57,424 nt of DNA from Acetobacteraceae bacterium AT-5844 (lineage in GTDB: Bacteria; Pseudomonadota; Alphaproteobacteria; Acetobacterales; Acetobacteraceae). Below, piece after piece: positions 7,845-15,541 of the stretch. Location: positions 1 through 57,424 of the forward strand of contig JH599973.1 in assembly GCA_000245075.1 (NCBI GenBank). Reading direction: 5' to 3'. Under the pieces are notes generated by a model. It had not been told where the DNA came from. It made no database searches and worked only from the letters and a program-made list of their open reading frames with translations. The translations under genes and the position numbers were made by a program. Positions within the stretch are counted from its first letter, which is position 1, and each line of letters starts with the position of its first letter.

Positions 7845-9127
7845 GTGGCGGCGCTTTTCCGCGGCAGGATACGGCGCCAGAAATTCTCGGGCGGATGGAT
7901 CACCGCACTCATCGCGCGGGCGTAGTCGAGGATGAGGCCGGGCGTCCATGCCATGCTCTCCGCGCGCTGGCGGATGAGGCCGGCGGTCCACAATTCGGGG
8001 TTGGTGATGGCACCCAGCGCCGAGAGCACCGGCCAGCGCCGGGTGACGAACGCCCCTTCGAGCGCGGCGTCGAGCGCATCGGCGACGGCGCTGGAACAGT
8101 TGCGGCTGGTCAGGTTGTAGGTGTTGTCCTGCCGGTAGGTATCCCAGAAAATACGAAGGCGGGCGGCGTTGAAGTCGCGGAACACCACCTTCACGGTAGA
8201 GGGGCACCAGCCCGCCGCTTCCTCGGCATAGCTCGGCTGGAAGCGGCCGGGGACGTTGTTATCCGCCGTCGCCCGCAGCACGCGCGCGAAATCCGAGCGG
8301 GAGCGGTCGATCTCCACCGCCGGATAGTGGCTGATATAGAGATCCGGCGCCATTTCCAGCGCGGCATGGCCGGTGGAGATGACGCCATTCGTATCCACCG
8401 CGGCGATGTAGCGGTTGATGGCGCGCTGGTGCAGCGGCGTGCTCACCGTGCCCGTCGGCGTCCAGACATGCACGACGAGCGCACCCTCGTGGCTGCCACC
8501 CTCGCTCTCGGTGACGGGCAGCAGCATCTGCGCCAGGGCGCTATGGGAGAACAGGGAGGAAATCGGCGCGCCGGGGCGCATCCGCCGGATGCGCCGGGCG
8601 ATGTGCATCATGCCCAGCCCCGTCACCACCATGATGAGCCCCACATTGCAGCCCACCGTGCCCTCGTACCAGGTGGGCCAGGGCTGCAGCGTCGCGATGG
8701 CGAGCACGATCTCGAAGACACCGCCCGCCAGCGCGCCGCGCCAGCCCACGAACCGCACCACATAGGCGCTCGCGATACGCACCGCGCCGTCGATGAAGAA
8801 GCCGATGCCGAGGATCAGCGCGAGGATGAAGTTGGCGCCGTGGAAGGAGCTGAGGAGCAGCCCCGCCACACCGAGCAGCGCGACACCCTTGACGATGCGC
8901 AGCCGCCGGGCCGTGCCATGGCTGCCGATGCCGGCGAGCAGGCTCAGCGCCGCCTCCGGCAGCACGAAATAGCCGAAGAAGCGCGGCGGGATCAGCGTCT
9001 TGCCATCCACGGCATCGATGAGGATGAAGGCGCCGAGGGCGGTCCAGATCAGGCCCATCGTCAGCACCACGCCCCAGCGGCGCCGGATCACCTCATGGCC
9101 GAGGAGGAGGAGCATGATCCGGATCAT
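7841..9127 (-). CDS. HdeD-like membrane domain fused to a putative permuted cysteine hydrolase
   Basis: A 428-residue two-domain protein. Residues 1 to about 182 form six hydrophobic helices of the HdeD/DUF308 acid-resistance type, with a tandem repeat pattern around ILALILGIGFFIDGAVRIAS. Residues of about 215-400 form a soluble domain with STGHAALEM (H254) and TYNLTSRNCSSAVADALD (C344). The His-then-Cys order and the NCSS motif resemble permuted NlpC/P60 or papain-like enzymes and echo the NCTT motif of the DUF4105 protein two genes downstream. HdeD in enterics is an acid-stress membrane protein. The fused domain suggests an envelope hydrolase or transferase, which is an inference. It is coupled by ATGA overlaps to the genes on both sides (9124-9127 and 7841-7844). 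Confidence 0.75.
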   Translation of the reverse strand: MIRIMLLLLGHEVIRRRWGVVLTMGLIWTALGAFILIDAVDGKTLIPPRFFGYFVLPEAALSLLAGIGSHGTARRLRIVKGVALLGVAGLLLSSFHGANFILALILGIGFFIDGAVRIASAYVVRFVGWRGALAGGVFEIVLAIATLQPWPTWYEGTVGCNVGLIMVVTGLGMMHIARRIRRMRPGAPISSLFSHSALAQMLLPVTESEGGSHEGALVVHVWTPTGTVSTPLHQRAINRYIAAVDTNGVISTGHAALEMAPDLYISHYPAVEIDRSRSDFARVLRATADNNVPGRFQPSYAEEAAGWCPSTVKVVFRDFNAARLRIFWDTYRQDNTYNLTSRNCSSAVADALDAALEGAFVTRRWPVLSALGAITNPELWTAGLIRQRAESMAWTPGLILDYARAMSAVIHPPENFWRRILPRKSAAT

Positions 9128-10326
9128 GGCGCGGCATTCTCCTGCGCGGCGGGCTCCCTGAAGGCCAGCAGGAAGGCGGTGAAGCCGCCGCAGGCGAGCG
9201 CCACGAAGAGCGGCAGGCCATGGGTCGTGACATCGAGCGCCAGCCCCGCGAGGCTCGGCCCGAGCAGCGCGCCGCCGCCCCAGAGCAGGCCCATGGCGGC
9301 ATAGACGCCCACGAGGTCCGTGCCCCGGAAGCGGGCGCCGATGATGGCGAGCATCGTCGTATAGATACCGACGAAGAGCCCGCCCCAGATGAACAGCGCC
9401 GGATAGGCGACCCAGACATGGCTGAGCATGAGCGGCCAGGCGAGCGCGCCCACCGTGGAGAGCCCGCCCAGCCAGAGCATCAGCTTCCGCCGGTCCATCT
9501 TGTCGCAGAGCCAGCCGATGGGCAGCTGCAACAGGATGGCGCCCAGCATGAGGGTGGTGATGAGCTGCGTGCCCGACTGCTCCTCCCACCCCAGGCGGAT
9601 GGCATAGAGCGTCAGGAAGGAGAGGCCCGCCGTCTCGACGGCCGCGTTGAGCGCAGTGGTGGACATGGCGACGGGTGCGAGGCGCATGAAGCGCAGCAGG
9701 TTGCTGTGGCCATGGGCATGCATGGCCGGGCGCTCGATACGTGGATGCGCCATCAGCAACAGGGCCAGCACCGCCACTGCGGCGCCCACGGCGAAGGGGA
9801 GCAAACCGTCCGGGCCGGTGAAGGCGAGGATCATCGGGCCGCCCGCGAAGCCCAGGGAGAGCATGGCGGTGTAGGTGGCCATGATGCGGCCACGTGTGCC
9901 GTCATCACTCAGTTCGCTGGCCCAGCTCTCCGTCAGGACGAAGAGGATCTCGGCGCCGATGCCGAGGCCGATGCGCAGCACGAACCAGACCCAGATGATG
10001 GGAAGGGTGGGAAAGAGCAGCAACAGGGCGGCGGTGAGCACCAGCGCGAAGAGAATGAGCGGGCGGGCCCCGAAGCGCCCGGCGAGGCGCGGCAGGATGG
10101 GCGCCACCAGCAGCACGCCCACCGCATGCATGGCGGCGTTGAGGCCGATCATCGTCTCACCCAGGCCACGCTCGGCCAGGTTCAGGGCGACGAGCGGCGC
10201 GGTGAGACTGTATGTCAGGCCGAAGATGGTTGCGGCGCCGATGACGGCGGCAAGGGACAGGATGCGCGACCTGCCGAAACGGCCGGGCGCCGGCGCAAGG
10301 CCGGGCTCAGTTTTCACCAAGGTCAT
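9124..10326 (-). CDS. MFS transporter (YcaD/Bcr-like)
   Basis: A 400-residue transporter with twelve predicted helices. The loop 2-3 region is LAGRFGARPLILFAL and a central loop (about residue 200) reads HPRIERPAMHAHGHSNLLRF. The second half carries the matching loop LCDKMDRRKLMLWLGG. Members export drugs or metabolites, or move sugars; the substrate cannot be read from the sequence. ATG 10326 has GGGAGC nine bases upstream on the coding strand. A GTG at 10362 would add 12 residues and is less likely. It is the first gene of the envelope operon and its stop overlaps the HdeD-fusion start. Confidence 0.85.
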   Translation of the reverse strand: MTLVKTEPGLAPAPGRFGRSRILSLAAVIGAATIFGLTYSLTAPLVALNLAERGLGETMIGLNAAMHAVGVLLVAPILPRLAGRFGARPLILFALVLTAALLLLFPTLPIIWVWFVLRIGLGIGAEILFVLTESWASELSDDGTRGRIMATYTAMLSLGFAGGPMILAFTGPDGLLPFAVGAAVAVLALLLMAHPRIERPAMHAHGHSNLLRFMRLAPVAMSTTALNAAVETAGLSFLTLYAIRLGWEEQSGTQLITTLMLGAILLQLPIGWLCDKMDRRKLMLWLGGLSTVGALAWPLMLSHVWVAYPALFIWGGLFVGIYTTMLAIIGARFRGTDLVGVYAAMGLLWGGGALLGPSLAGLALDVTTHGLPLFVALACGGFTAFLLAFREPAAQENAAP

Positions 10327-10635
10327 GGAAAATGCGCTCCCTGCAACGCCGCCGATTGTCACGAGCTATACGGCGATGTGAACGAGAGCAAGCGGGTATG
10401 TGACGGCCTGTGCCGCGAAGTGGAGCGCCCGCTGCACACAGCGCCCGAGGGGCGGACGGGTGGAATTCCGCGTGAATTTCCAAATATTTTACACAGTTCT
10501 CATTGTATAGGCATCCAGGCATCACGGCGCGAGATGTCGCGCCGTTCGCGCCAGGGCCCTGACGAGGGGCGGTGTTCCCCGGGGCGGAGCGCGCGGCGGG
10601 GAGAAGGACGGCCGTCCCTCTCCCGCGCCGGGTCT
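10327..10635. other. Intergenic region between SBP operon end and MFS operon start
   Basis: This region holds the promoter of the leftward envelope operon and the 3' end of the leftward sugar-acid operon. An A+T-rich patch at 10478-10510 stands out. Read on the minus strand it contains TGTGTAAAAT, an extended -10-like element, but I find no good -35 partner. A long palindrome at 10599-10624 is listed separately as a terminator. No supported gene is present. Confidence 0.4.
10599..10624 (-). terminator. Long near-perfect palindrome 3' of the dipeptide-type receptor gene
   Basis: GGGAGAAGGACGG (10599-10611) is followed at once by its near-perfect inverse CCGTCCCTCTCCC (10612-10624), with 12 of 13 pairs. 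In RNA the central bases form the loop. It starts 12 bases beyond the stop of the leftward receptor gene at 10636, which suits a transcription terminator. There is no T tract, so it may instead be rho-assisted or protect the mRNA end. Confidence 0.55.
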
Positions 10636-12225
10636 TCAGCCCTGCCGCCGCAGATTGGTGAAGAGCGGCGCACCCTTCAGCATGCCCTGAAGCTCCGCGC
10701 GATAGGCCGTGGGCTGGTAGAACACGCCGGTCGGGTAGAAGGGCACTTCCTGGAAGGCGAGTTGCTGCATGTCGCGGCAGATGGCCTTCTGGCTCTCCGT
10801 ATCGGCGGCGGCGAACCAGGAATCCCGCAGCGCCTCCATGCGCGGGCTGTCGTACCAGCCGAAGGTGGCGTTGCGGCCATTGCCGCGCATGTAGTTATGG
10901 GCCGCCGGATTCATGGTGCCGACGCCCAGGCTGAAATTGCAGAACATGCTCCAGCCGCCTTTCTCCAGCGGCTCCTGCGAAGCGAGCCGTTGCAGCACCG
11001 TGCCCCAATCCAGCGACTGGTAATCCAGATTGATGCCAGCCTGCCGCAGCATGTCCGCCGCCACCTCGCTCATGCCGTTCAGCACGGGGAAGTCGGCGGG
11101 GGCGAGCAGGACCACGCGCTCCCCCTTATATCCAGCGGCGGCCAGATCGGCGCGCACCTTGGCCAGGTCCCGTGGCCCGGTCAGCGCCTCGAGCCCCACA
11201 TCGCTGGACATGGGCGCGCCCGGCAGGAAGAAGCCGCAACCGTCCTTCCAGAGGCTGCGATCCTCCCCCGCCACTACCTGCATGTAGTCCTGCTGCCGGA
11301 TGGCGCCCATCAACGCCCGGCGGATGGCGGGGTTGTCGAAGGGCGGCTGCAAATGGTTGGGACGGATCATGGTGAAGGCGCCTGCCGTATCCAGCACCTC
11401 TACCTTCAGCTCGCGCCGGCGCTTCAGCAGCGGCAGCAGGTCCATCACCGGCTGCTCCCACCAGTCCATCTGGCCCGATTGCAGCACCGCCGCCGCCGTG
11501 GCCGCATCCGGCATGGTGTGCCATTCGACACGCTCGAAATGCGCGACGCGGGGGCCGGCCATCATGCTCGGCGTGCCATCCGCGCGCGGCACATATCCAG
11601 CGAATTTCTGATAGACGGCGCGCGCGCCCGGCACCCGCTCCTCCGCCACGAAGCGGTACGGGCCACTGCCGACCATCTCCGTCACCTGCTGCGTCGCCGG
11701 CGTGGCCGCCAGCCGCTCCGGCATGATGGGGCAGATATTGGAGCCCGCTTTGCCCAGCGCGTCCGGCAGAAGGGGGAATGGCCGCTTCAGGCGGAAGCGC
11801 AGCGTGCGGTCATCGGGCGCGGAAAGCTCATCGGTGGCCGCCATGAGTGCCATGCCGAAGGCATCGCGCCCGCCCCAGCGGCGGATGCTGGCGACGCAGT
11901 CCCGCGCCAGGACGGGCGTGCCGTCATGGAAGTGCAGGCCCTCCCGCAGCCGGATGGTCCAGAGCCTGCCATCCTGCTCCACCGTATGGCCCTCGGCCAT
12001 CTGCGGATGCGCGACGGCGTTCTCGTCCACGCCATACAGCGTGTCGAACACCAGCAGGCCGTGGTTGCGCGTCACCAGCCCCGTGGTCTGCACCGGGTCC
12101 AGCAGCGCCAGGTCGGCCTGGGGTATGAAGCGAAGAACGGACGCACCCTGCGCGGCAGCCAGGCGCGGGGCAGCCAGCGCGGCCGGAGCCAGGCCGAGGC
12201 CGGCGATGAAGCTGCGACGAAGCAT
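10636..12225 (-). CDS. Periplasmic substrate-binding protein, dipeptide/oligopeptide ABC type (SBP_bac_5)
   Basis: A 529-residue receptor. The Tat-like signal MLRRSFIAGLGLAPAALAAP is followed by a mature cluster-C binding protein with the landmarks RFIPQADLALLDPVQTT, GHTVEQDGRLWTIRLREGL, FHDGTPVLARDCVASIRRW and VGSGPYRF. Family members deliver peptides, nickel, opines or sugars to ABC permeases, but no permease or ATPase gene is adjacent here, so it is an orphan. It follows the IlvD/Edd gene by 13 bases and is led by AGGAGGTGA seven bases before ATG 12225. It therefore looks like the last gene of the sugar-acid operon and could bind that pathway's substrate. A close paralogue is encoded at 54432-56024. 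Confidence 0.88.
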   Translation of the reverse strand: MLRRSFIAGLGLAPAALAAPRLAAAQGASVLRFIPQADLALLDPVQTTGLVTRNHGLLVFDTLYGVDENAVAHPQMAEGHTVEQDGRLWTIRLREGLHFHDGTPVLARDCVASIRRWGGRDAFGMALMAATDELSAPDDRTLRFRLKRPFPLLPDALGKAGSNICPIMPERLAATPATQQVTEMVGSGPYRFVAEERVPGARAVYQKFAGYVPRADGTPSMMAGPRVAHFERVEWHTMPDAATAAAVLQSGQMDWWEQPVMDLLPLLKRRRELKVEVLDTAGAFTMIRPNHLQPPFDNPAIRRALMGAIRQQDYMQVVAGEDRSLWKDGCGFFLPGAPMSSDVGLEALTGPRDLAKVRADLAAAGYKGERVVLLAPADFPVLNGMSEVAADMLRQAGINLDYQSLDWGTVLQRLASQEPLEKGGWSMFCNFSLGVGTMNPAAHNYMRGNGRNATFGWYDSPRMEALRDSWFAAADTESQKAICRDMQQLAFQEVPFYPTGVFYQPTAYRAELQGMLKGAPLFTNLRRQG

Positions 12226-12238
12226 GGGCCATCACCTC

Positions 12239-13963
12239 CTAGTGCGAGTCGCGCAGCGGTGGGGCGCCGCTGCCGCCGACGAGGAAATCGAAATCCGCCC
12301 CGGTATCGGCGCCCATCACATGTTCGACGTAGAGGCGCTCATAGCCACGGCTGTAGGGCGAGACGAAAGGCTTCAGTTCTGCCCTGCGCTTTTCAAGCTC
12401 GCTCTCCTCCACCTGGAGGTGCAGGGTGCGGGCGGGCACGTCGAGCGTGACGAGGTCTCCATCCCGCACCAGCGCCAGCGGGCCGCCGCCAATGGCCTCC
12501 GGCGCCACATGCAGCACGACGGTGCCGTAGGCGGTGCCGCTCATCCGCGCATCCGAGATGCGCACCATGTCGCGGATGCCCTTGCGGATGAGCTTGGCGG
12601 GCAGCCGCATGTTGCCGACCTCCGCCATGCCCGGATAGCCGCGCGGGCCGCAATTCCGCAGCACCAGCACGCTGTTCTCATCGACAACGAGATCCGGATC
12701 GTCGATCCGTTTCTGGAAGTCCTCGATACTGTCGAAGACGACGGCCGGGCCCGTGTGGCGCATCAGCGGTTCGGAGGCCGCGGAGGGCTTCAGCACCGCG
12801 CCGTAGGGTGCGAGATTGCCCCGCAGCACCGTGATGCCGCCCAGCGCCTTGAAGGGCTTTTCCAGCGTGCGGATGACCTCGCCATCCGGCGCCTCCGCCG
12901 CATCGGCGATCTCGCCCAGCGTCTCGCCGCTCACCGTCACGGCGCCGCGGTGCATCCGCTCGCCCATGGCGCGGAGAACGGTTGGGACGCCGCCCGCGTA
13001 GCAGAAATCCTCCATGAGGAAGCGCCCGGAGGGCATGAGGTCCACCAGGCACGGCACGTCACGGCCCAGGCGGTCCCAGTCATCCAGCGTCAGCGGCACG
13101 CCCGCGCGCCCGGCGAGGGCCAACAGATGCACCACGGCATTGGTGGAGCCGCCCAGCGCCCCGTTCAGCAGAATGCCGTTCTCGAAATGCTCGCGCGTGA
13201 GGTAGTGCGAAAGGCGCAGGTCCTGCCGTGCCATTTCCACAGCGCGCATGCCCGTCATATGCGCCAGAACCTGACGCCGCGCATCAACGGCCGGCAGGGC
13301 GGCATTGCCTGTCAGCGCGAGCCCCATGCCTTCCACGAGGCTCGCCATGGTGGAGGCGGTGCCCATGGTCATGCAATGGCCGGCGCTACGGTTCAGCTCG
13401 GCCTCGGCGGCCTCGAACTGGGCGGGGGTCATGGTGCCCGCCTTCACGGCCTCCACCGCCTTGAACACATGCGTGCCGGAGCCCATCCGCTCCCGCCCCT
13501 TCCACGCATTCAGCATGGGGCCGCCGGAGAGCACGATGGCCGGAAGGTCCACACTGGCCGCGCCCATGAGCAGGGCCGGCGTCGTCTTGTCGCACCCCGC
13601 CATCAGCACCACGGCATCCAGTGGATTGGCCCGCAGCGAGGCCTCCACATCCATGCTGGCCAGGTTGCGGAACAGCATGGCGGTGGGCCGCATCATGCTC
13701 TCGCCCGTGGAGAGCACGGGAAATTCCAGCGGAAAGCCACCCGCCTCGTACACGCCGCGCTTCACATGCTCGGCGAGTTGCCGCAAATGGCCGTTGCAGG
13801 GCGTCAGCTCCGACCAGGTATTGCAGATGCCGATGACGGGACGGCCATCGAACATATGGGCCGGGTGGCCCTGGCTCTTCATCCATCCGCGATGGACGAA
13901 GCCGTGGCTGTCGTGCCGCCCGAACCAATCCTGACTGCGCATCCGGCGGGGCGGGTTGCTCAT
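12239..13963 (-). CDS. IlvD/Edd-family dehydratase (probable sugar-acid dehydratase)
   Basis: A 574-residue iron-sulfur dehydratase. The three cluster cysteines are visible in SELTPCNGHLR, LMAGCDKTTPALLMG and SAGHCMTMGTASTM, and the C-terminal domain includes VLRGNLAPYGAVLKPSA and DARMSGTAYGTVVLHVAPE. The family removes water from dihydroxy acids: valine/isoleucine precursors (IlvD), 6-phosphogluconate (Edd), or arabonate, xylonate, gluconate and fuconate. SAGHCMTMGTAST rather than the MYTANTM form points to the sugar-acid subgroup, and the neighbours (RraA, amidohydrolase, LacI regulator) support this. ATG 13963 overlaps the amidohydrolase stop (ATGA 13960-13963). The exact substrate is not determined. 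Confidence 0.87.
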   Translation of the reverse strand: MSNPPRRMRSQDWFGRHDSHGFVHRGWMKSQGHPAHMFDGRPVIGICNTWSELTPCNGHLRQLAEHVKRGVYEAGGFPLEFPVLSTGESMMRPTAMLFRNLASMDVEASLRANPLDAVVLMAGCDKTTPALLMGAASVDLPAIVLSGGPMLNAWKGRERMGSGTHVFKAVEAVKAGTMTPAQFEAAEAELNRSAGHCMTMGTASTMASLVEGMGLALTGNAALPAVDARRQVLAHMTGMRAVEMARQDLRLSHYLTREHFENGILLNGALGGSTNAVVHLLALAGRAGVPLTLDDWDRLGRDVPCLVDLMPSGRFLMEDFCYAGGVPTVLRAMGERMHRGAVTVSGETLGEIADAAEAPDGEVIRTLEKPFKALGGITVLRGNLAPYGAVLKPSAASEPLMRHTGPAVVFDSIEDFQKRIDDPDLVVDENSVLVLRNCGPRGYPGMAEVGNMRLPAKLIRKGIRDMVRISDARMSGTAYGTVVLHVAPEAIGGGPLALVRDGDLVTLDVPARTLHLQVEESELEKRRAELKPFVSPYSRGYERLYVEHVMGADTGADFDFLVGGSGAPPLRDSH

Positions 13964-14817
13964 GCGGGGGCCTTTCCGTGCCACCAATGCGCGAAGGGGT
14001 TGGAGTGGATGATCCCCTCGATGGTCTCCTGCGTCACGCGCGGCAGGCGGGTGCCCTCGACGAGATGGTTGATGTTGCGCAGGCCTTCGAGGGATTCCTC
14101 CACGCCCGCATAAGGGAAGTCCGTGCCCCAGAAGATCTTGTCGCGGTTGGCGATGTTGTATTCCTGCGCTGCCACCAGCGTGTTGTAGAACTGCCAGGGC
14201 CGGTAGAAGAGCGCGGAGACCTCGCAGAACACGTTGGGATGCTTGCGGGCGACGACAATGCATTCCTCGCCCCAGGGGTGACCCATATGGGCCATGATCA
14301 TCTTCAAATCGGGGTAGCGCCGCGCCACTTCATCCACGTGAATGGGCCGTCCCATTTCAAGCGGTGCATTGCGGGCATAGGTCGTCCCCATATGCATGGT
14401 CAGCGGCAGATCATGCTTCACGCAGTATTCGTAGATGGGCACCATGCGCGGGTCGGCCAGATGCACGCCATTATAGATGGGGCCGAACTTCACGCCGCGC
14501 AGGCCGAGATCCTCGACGGCATGGCGCAGCAGCTCCATCGCATCCGGCCGCCGCGGGTCCACGGCGGCGAAGCCCACGAATTTATCGGGGTACTTGGCGA
14601 CGGCGCGGGCCGTCACCTCGTCATCGCCATCCACGCCCGCACTGTCGCCATAGCGCAGCGTGAAGATGATCGCCTTATCCACGCCGGACATGGCCTGATA
14701 GACGGCATCCGGGTCCGCCTTGGGGTCGAAGCCACCGCTGCGGCTGGCGACCTGCTGCCCATGAACCGGCGTCAGGTGGCGGTCCTCATAGACGTTCACA
14801 TGGCAATCGACGATCAT
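13960..14817 (-). CDS. Amidohydrolase-family (TIM-barrel) hydrolase or decarboxylase
   Basis: A 285-residue metal-dependent barrel protein of the ACMSD/amidohydrolase-2 group. It begins MIVDCHVNVYED, a variant of the usual D-x-H-x-H that keeps only the first histidine. LTMHMGTTYARN supplies the second metal histidine, MIMAHMGHPWGEE the third, and FWGTDFPYAG the catalytic aspartate. The group includes lactonases acting on sugar lactones and decarboxylases of aromatic acids. Next to an aldonate-type dehydratase and an aldolase-like RraA, a lactonase or ring-opening role is reasonable but inferred. It starts three bases after the RraA gene and overlaps the dehydratase start, so it sits in the middle of the operon. 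Confidence 0.83.
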   Translation of the reverse strand: MIVDCHVNVYEDRHLTPVHGQQVASRSGGFDPKADPDAVYQAMSGVDKAIIFTLRYGDSAGVDGDDEVTARAVAKYPDKFVGFAAVDPRRPDAMELLRHAVEDLGLRGVKFGPIYNGVHLADPRMVPIYEYCVKHDLPLTMHMGTTYARNAPLEMGRPIHVDEVARRYPDLKMIMAHMGHPWGEECIVVARKHPNVFCEVSALFYRPWQFYNTLVAAQEYNIANRDKIFWGTDFPYAGVEESLEGLRNINHLVEGTRLPRVTQETIEGIIHSNPFAHWWHGKAPA

Positions 14818-14820
14818 GCC

Positions 14821-15486
14821 TCAGAGGATCCCGTATTTCTCGAAGACGGTACGGAGCGGCACGCCAGCGCGCAGTTCCGCCAGCGTCTCCTTTTCTCCGC
14901 GCAGCTTGGCCTCGGCGCGGGCGGCCACCTCGGCCTCCGCCGCCTGCGGCACGACGACGACGCCATCCGCGTCACCGAAGACGAAGTCCCCCGGGCAAAC
15001 ACGAACGCCGCCGCATTCCACCGGCACGTCCAGCGCGACGATCTTGCCCCTGCCCTTGCTGTCCAGCGGGCCGATGCCGCCATGGAACACCGGATAGCCC
15101 ATGGCGCGTATGGCCTGCACATCCCGCACCATGCCATCCATCAGCGCGCCCGCGCTGCCGCGCACCTGGGCCGCCGTGCTCAGCAGCTCGCCCCAGGGGG
15201 CGATGCGCCCGCTATGGCCGCAGGCGAAAACCGGAATCTCGCCGGATTGCAGGGAATCCACGAGATCGATCTCAAGATCGTAGGGATTCTCGCCCTCCTT
15301 CGCCTCATAGACGTCGAGATAAAGGGCGGTTCGCGCACGGCCCGCCATACGCTTGGTCTCGTCCAGCGGGCGGACGCGCGCCGGCAACGCCTGGTGCATA
15401 TAGCCGAGCCCATCCAGAACGTCCGACAGCATGGCCGAGAAAATGCGATCCTGCATAGACTCCAGGATCCTGTTGCTCCGCGGCAA
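14821..15486 (-). CDS. RraA-family protein (HMG/CHA-aldolase-like), TTG start
   Basis: A 221-residue protein of the RraA/dimethylmenaquinone-methyltransferase-like fold. The active-site signature is PWGELLSTAAQVRGSAG followed by DGMVRDV, where Arg and Asp bind substrate and divalent metal. Later come GGVRVCPGDFVFGDADGVVVVP. Relatives act as 4-hydroxy-4-methyl-2-oxoglutarate/oxaloacetate aldolases or decarboxylases; RNase-E inhibition is limited to enteric RraA. The start is decided by the ribosome site: AGGAGG lies six bases before TTG 15486, whereas ATG 15456 has only a weak GGAG. It is the first gene of the operon with the amidohydrolase, IlvD/Edd enzyme and receptor, and a candidate LacI operator sits just upstream. 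Confidence 0.84.
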   Translation of the reverse strand: MPRSNRILESMQDRIFSAMLSDVLDGLGYMHQALPARVRPLDETKRMAGRARTALYLDVYEAKEGENPYDLEIDLVDSLQSGEIPVFACGHSGRIAPWGELLSTAAQVRGSAGALMDGMVRDVQAIRAMGYPVFHGGIGPLDSKGRGKIVALDVPVECGGVRVCPGDFVFGDADGVVVVPQAAEAEVAARAEAKLRGEKETLAELRAGVPLRTVFEKYGIL

Positions 15487-15500
15487 TCCCGCCTCCTCTT

Positions 15501-15514
15501 ATTTAACGTTATAT
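15501..15514. promoter_or_regulatory. Candidate LacI-family operator upstream of the RraA operon
   Basis: ATTTAACGTTATAT is symmetric about its central CG at 15507/15508. The core TAACGTTA is perfect and 12 of 14 positions match the inverse. A central CG palindrome of this size is typical of LacI/GalR-family sites, and the LacI gene ends only 28 bases away. It lies 14 bases upstream of the TTG start of the RraA gene, so bound repressor would block transcription of the operon. Confidence 0.5.
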
Positions 15515-15541
15515 CTATTGAGCGCGCTGGCCCGCTGCCTG

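Noticed and set aside
9220-12450. Plus-strand open frame of over 1000 codons
   Set aside because: It runs antisense to the MFS and receptor genes, is rich in His, Gln, Arg and Gly with no domain, and both opposing genes are clear. It is a high-G+C artefact.
11702-14113. Plus-strand open frame of about 800 codons
   Set aside because: Antisense to the receptor and IlvD/Edd genes, with no recognisable protein features.
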